A stretch of 64,000 bases of DNA from Sambucus nigra. Lineage: Eukaryota > Streptophyta > Magnoliopsida > Dipsacales > Adoxaceae. The DNA is taken from contig CASBWL010000040.1 in the NCBI GenBank assembly GCA_949130495.1, positions 2,780,674 through 2,844,673 of the forward strand. Direction: 5' to 3'. The notes under the pieces are model-generated. The model was given only the letters and a program-made list of their open reading frames with translations. It was not told where the DNA came from and did not search any database. The position numbers and the translations under genes were made by a program. Each line of letters opens with the position of its first letter. The first letter of the stretch is position 1. Shown piece after piece: positions 60,441 through 64,000 of this stretch.

Positions 60441-60896
60441 CTTGTAAGCGAAACTTTGGAAATGTAGCTTTGCCTCTGAGAATACAATGATGCAGTGGCA
60501 TTTGACCTCTTGAATCAGAAATATTTATATTTTCCCCGTATTGTAGGCGAAGCTCCAACAATCCAATGTCTCAACCTTCACAAGCCACGTGCAATAAAGA
60601 GCACACATCAAGGCCCTCAATTATATTTGACACAATTGACGAGAATGAGGAGTATTTCCCTAATAAATTTGAATTAAGAAACTTGAGTCGTTATCGAGGC
60701 TTGGCTGCTCTTGTAACATCATTACTTTGGAAAAGTTTAAAGAAAAACGTGATAATTGTTCATAAATGGAGTTTACGTATGCTTCTGAGTTCACAATAAG
60801 ACGGTATACAACTTTCTTGTCGTTCGTATGGATAGACTCCTATGTCTGTTATGCCACCAAACGATGTCCCTTAGGCCTTTGAGCAAATATTTTTTT
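60441..60896 (-). pseudogene. AGD/ACAP-type ARF-GAP fragment (ankyrin region exon)
   Basis: The minus-strand exon lies between a TATGCAG acceptor and an AAG|GTAATT donor. In order it encodes ESIHTNDKKVVYRLIVNSEA, YVNSIYEQLS, KVMMLQEQPSLDNDSS, CSLLHVACE, DIGLLELRLQYGENINISDS and RGQMPLHHCILRGKATF. This matches the C-terminal part and ankyrin repeats of plant ARF GTPase-activating proteins with BAR, PH and ankyrin domains. Stops occur before the ESIHTND part (two), after QIY and in the CEG-DIG junction, with a frame change between. The GAP domain is absent. Confidence 0.8.
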
Positions 60897-61021
60897 CTGC
60901 ATACAGTGATAAGAACAAGTATTAACACTTTATGAATTAAGTAGGAGTATATGAATGAATATACCACTGGAACACTACAAGATTAATTATTTTACTTTTA
61001 TAAGTAATATAATTAATTTCT
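60897..61021. other. AT-rich DNA left of the minus-strand LTR
   Basis: Short stretch continuing the intron upstream of the AGD-like exon. CACTACAAGATT at 60973 was considered as a CACTA end but has no supporting structure. Confidence 0.4.
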
Positions 61022-62152
61022 TGTGAGAGCCGCTACAGCGGAATAAATGCGACTTGTCAAATAAACCAATTTTAATTGTGTGTCAACCAAATTCAGTTTT
61101 AATAAAACCCAAGTTTTAATTCAGTCCTAAAACATGCATCTAAGTGATATGGAATCATAAAGTAATAAGCATGCAAAGGAAATAAACAATTTCAGGTAAA
61201 AATCCCCGCAGAGCAAAAACCTTTTATTTACAATATAATTTGTAAAGGAATGGTTTACAATCGGATTACAGTGACAATATAATTGACTTAGAAAATACCC
61301 ACAGCTACTCCACAAGAACACGCAGTTCTATCTTCAACAAAGATCCACACACATCGAACCTGAATGATCGCAGTCTTCAGCAATGAATCCACACGCAGCG
61401 AATCCACATGGACACGTCGTCCAAATATTAGTGTATATTATCCTCCCTATAAGAGTAAACTTCAACAAGATTGTATCTTGGGTTCCAAAACAATTCACTA
61501 AAGATTGAGATGTTTTGTAAAGTGAAAAATAAAAGGTTTAAAGTCCTTAAAAAAGAAGACTAAAATAATCTGCAGAAGAAGCTTTGTCTTTATTTAAAAT
61601 CGCAGTTCTTCTTATGAAAAACGGAGTTAAAAAGCCTACTTAAAAAATATTTAAGGCGGTGGGTCGCTTAAACGAAGCAACATGTCGTTTGAACGAAATA
61701 CACTGTCATTTGAACGACATGTATACTTTGCGCGACACATTATCATTTGAGCGACATACAGTGTCATTCAAACGATCTATCAAACCAGATTTCAGACCAT
61801 GATTATAGATAATTTCGATATGAATGCGTGGCCACCAGTTTCATATTTTTTTTGATTTTTTTTAATTAGTTATGAATTTTCTACGGAAAGGTATCCGAGA
61901 ATAAAATCTTTAGATAGTATGAATTCAAAAAATTTAAAAAAAACATTTAAACACCCCAAACACTTTTAGATGAACCGTAAAGGGACTTAAATACGTTCTC
62001 ACCGAAATTAACCTTGTGGAGGCTTGAATGTTTAAGAAGCTTGATATTTGGATCCGTCTCGATGCTTGTATGATCTTGAATAATTCTTCGACAGTTGCAG
62101 CGGTATACGACATACTCAATTGATAACGGGCATTTATAAAATCATGCCCTCA
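61022..62152 (-). repeat. Copia (Sirevirus-like) LTR, minus orientation
   Basis: The segment starts TGTGAGAGCC and ends ATGCCCTCA on the plus strand, about 1.13 kb. On the minus strand it begins TGAGGGCATG with a hairpin GGGCAT...ATGCCC. The neighbour to the right is a minus-strand polypurine tract, so this is the 3' LTR of a leftward element. It shares the GATGCATGTTTTAGGA segment and LTR start with 62517-63614. Decayed TCGTTTGAACGA motifs lie at about 61665-61785. Confidence 0.75.
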
Positions 62153-62516
62153 TAAATCTCCCTCTAAGTCTATGCCGATACAGATAAAAATATCCGACTT
62201 ATCAAATCAAAATGCCTATATAAATCTAATACCCTACCATGAACCCAAAAGTGACAAGGTACTATACATGTAGGACTAGAACTTTCTCTTCAAAAATCTT
62301 CAACATCAAATCTTCAAATCTCAAAACTTTTATCATCAGGGTATGCAATCCAATAATTCCCAACTTTGTACCTACACACATGACACAAAGCAAATACCTT
62401 CGTGACATATCGAGTTTGAAATGAGATAAACATAAAATCAAATCAAAACATATATAAAATCTCAAATCTCCCCCATAATTCAAAGAATCCCCCATAAAGT
62501 CATAATTCATTCTCCC
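62153..62516 (-). other. Polypurine region of the minus-strand Copia element
   Basis: The minus strand reads AGAGGGAGATTTA next to the LTR, and GGGGGAGATTT and GGGGGATTC blocks occur at about 62465-62495. This looks like the 3' interior of a Sirevirus-like element. It has been cut by the rightward LTR starting at 62517. No coding sequence is present. Confidence 0.6.
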
Positions 62517-63614
62517 TGTAAGGACATACTTTTATAAATGTCCGGGGTAGAATCTAGGAATTTTCAATCTTCCCCAGATCGCAGTTGGTATGCCTGATAC
62601 CACTACATTCAGCATGTCACTTCACGATATCACATGACAGCTTCTATCCAAAGTCTAGGAATTAAGCATTCAACATCTCCATCAAGTGTCCCACATCTGC
62701 CTCAACGACTTCACGTTCCACGGTTTGATGGATTTTATGCAAGTGGTACGCTAGAGAAGTCAACATAATGAAAGAAAGACAAGATAGGAGTGTTTAAGGG
62801 CATTTTAGTAATTTTATAGCAATAGTTCGGGGGGTCTGGTCAACCAGAAATTTGAATACCTTGATGCCACAAAGATACTGGAAGAAACGGCTCCTCAATC
62901 CGAGCCACGGTAAAAGGAGTTATGACCTTTTGAAGATGGAGAAAATCCCATAGAAGAATGATGATTTCTTTTAACCCCAAACCAGCCAGGTATCGCGAAC
63001 CACATAGTGAACCGGTTTGGAGGGAACTAGTTTGGGGTACATAGGCGAACCGGTTCGGGGTACACGCACAACAAAAGTCCCACCGACTCAAAACTCTTTT
63101 GGTTTTCGTATAAAATCCAACTTCAGGGGTGTTATTTTTTAAGACTTGGAAAGACGTTTTTGAGAGTTGTAATAGCTCAAGTCTTTATATTTTTGAGTCC
63201 CAAAAACTCATGTTTTGATTCACACATCATTCCCATATTTTTGTGAATCTTTAAACCTTCAAGATGATTGTTTTTACTCATCTGGAGTAACTTGTGGAGA
63301 AGCCGTCTCTTCTTCATTGTTGCCCATCTGGAGTTCTTCGGGAGATTCCAGTCGACGCCATCGAAACCGACGCATGAGGGTATTTCGTATGTCACTCTTA
63401 TTTTCATTGTAATCCGTGTAATCGTTTTTACGAATTATAGTGAAAATAAAAAGGTTTTGCCCCTTTGGGGGATTTTTCCTCATTTGTGCGTGATTGACGG
63501 TTCTTGCATGTTCATATTGATTTCAATCACACCTAGATGCATGTTTTAGGATTTAATTAAAAAAACTGAGTTTAGTTAAATAATTTCTTAATATGAACCC
63601 ACTCGCACTCTTCA
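62517..63614 (+). repeat. Copia (Sirevirus-like) 5' LTR, plus orientation
   Basis: This 1,098-bp LTR starts TGTAAGGACATAC and ends GCACTCTTCA, followed by a PBS. A hairpin GGACAT...ATGTCC lies at its start (62522-62543). CGAACCGGTTCGGGGTAC and two variants form a small palindrome array at 63008-63063. The short frames at 62840-63549 are not genes. Confidence 0.82.
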
Positions 63615-63617
63615 AAT

Positions 63618-63630
63618 TGGTATCAGAGCC
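63618..63630 (+). other. Primer-binding site (initiator-Met tRNA)
   Basis: TGGTATCAGAGCC lies three bases inside the LTR at 62517-63614. Confidence 0.92.
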
Positions 63631-63744
63631 AATTACACAATTATACCTTGTAGTTTTGCGCAAAATTTTTCTAAGATATCAATTTTCTAAAAAAATTGAT
63701 TTTTGAAAAAAGGGCGTGTTCAATGGAGAAATTATATAATAAAA

Positions 63745-64000
63745 ATGTATGAAATTGATATATTTCCTAAATCTGTCAAGCCTAAAGATAAGGGAATTAC
63801 ACTTAACGGCCAGGATAAAAAGAGCGAGGGGTCGGCAAGAAAAATAGTTGATTCATCTAGAAAAAGAGAGATAGAAACGTCAGATTCTGAGTGTGACTTT
63901 GATTTAGATGATTTGGCCCTGTTTGCTAAAAATTTCAAGAAAATTTTCAAATTCAAGAAAAATAGAAATTTCAAAGATAAAAAGAATTTTGAGAAAAATA
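63745..64000 (+). pseudogene. N-terminally deleted Copia gag, continues past the window
   Basis: From ATG 63745 the frame reads YEIDIFPKS, KGITLNGQDK, a Ser/Glu-rich stretch and DLALFAKNFKKIFKFKKN. This aligns with residues from about 181 onward of the gag at 16617-18497 (YELDMFPSK, KGVALKARK, DMALFARKFRKFLKFNKD). Only about 115 bp separates it from the PBS, so the UBN2 capsid domain is missing. The frame is open to the window edge. Confidence 0.8.

Noticed and set aside
60973..60985. CACTACAAGATT as a CACTA terminus
   Set aside because: No subterminal repeats, no opposite end and no 3-bp duplication could be found.

Overview
The window is nuclear DNA of a flowering plant. The evidence is the set of plant-type transposable elements (Copia/Sirevirus-like, Ty3/Gypsy, L1 and RTE LINEs, CACTA/En-Spm with a plant-specific transposase, hAT) and decayed exons of plant genes (YUCCA, SKU5-like, AGD/ACAP-type ARF-GAP). 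I see no convincing intact host gene, rRNA, tRNA or CRISPR array. Nearly all of the sequence can be assigned to transposons, many with target-site duplications (TSDs) that I could match by eye.

Layout. 1-1838: a CACTA element on the minus strand, running off the left edge. 1839-3840: unassigned DNA with microsatellites. About 3841-24720: a four-level nest. A Sirevirus-like LTR was split at 5294 by a probable Gypsy solo LTR (TSD GAATC). That was split at 5966 by a non-autonomous Gypsy element (TSD TCTTA), whose 3' LTR was split at 13355 by a gag-only Copia element (TSD GGATT). 24721-26013: unassigned AT-rich DNA. 26014-35771: a full-length but frameshifted L1 LINE with a 15-bp TSD, interrupted by a 3.0-kb solo LTR (31881-34910, TSD TGAAG). 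35787-37390: microsatellites and two foldback MITE-like copies. 37401-39094: a 5'-truncated L1 on the minus strand. 39083-40048: two small terminal-inverted-repeat candidates. 40592-43471: an LTR element whose internal region is only 226 bp (TSD TTTAC). 43810-44970: a hAT pseudogene. 44985-47226: an RTE LINE remnant, followed at 47227 by one end of a second CACTA family. 48212-57971: a second gag-remnant Copia element (TSD ATTAT) whose 5' LTR carries a complete 3.8-kb CACTA element (48701-52484, TSD GCG). 58925-60896: exon fragments of three unrelated plant genes side by side on one strand. 61022-64000: two related Copia LTRs in opposite orientation, the right one followed by a primer-binding site and an N-terminally deleted gag.

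How the parts work together. Most of the LTR elements are non-autonomous. Three keep gag or part of it plus primer-binding and polypurine sites but have no visible pol, so they would need enzymes from partners elsewhere in the genome. All five readable primer-binding sites match the initiator-methionine tRNA. Unrelated families share one architectural trait: clusters of short CpG-containing palindromes in the first 40% of the LTR (or in the subterminal zone of the CACTA).

The observations most worth following up are the three-gene capture cluster, the gag-only family with a conserved hairpin in its long non-coding tail, the palindrome clusters shared by unrelated families, and the LTR element with almost no internal region.
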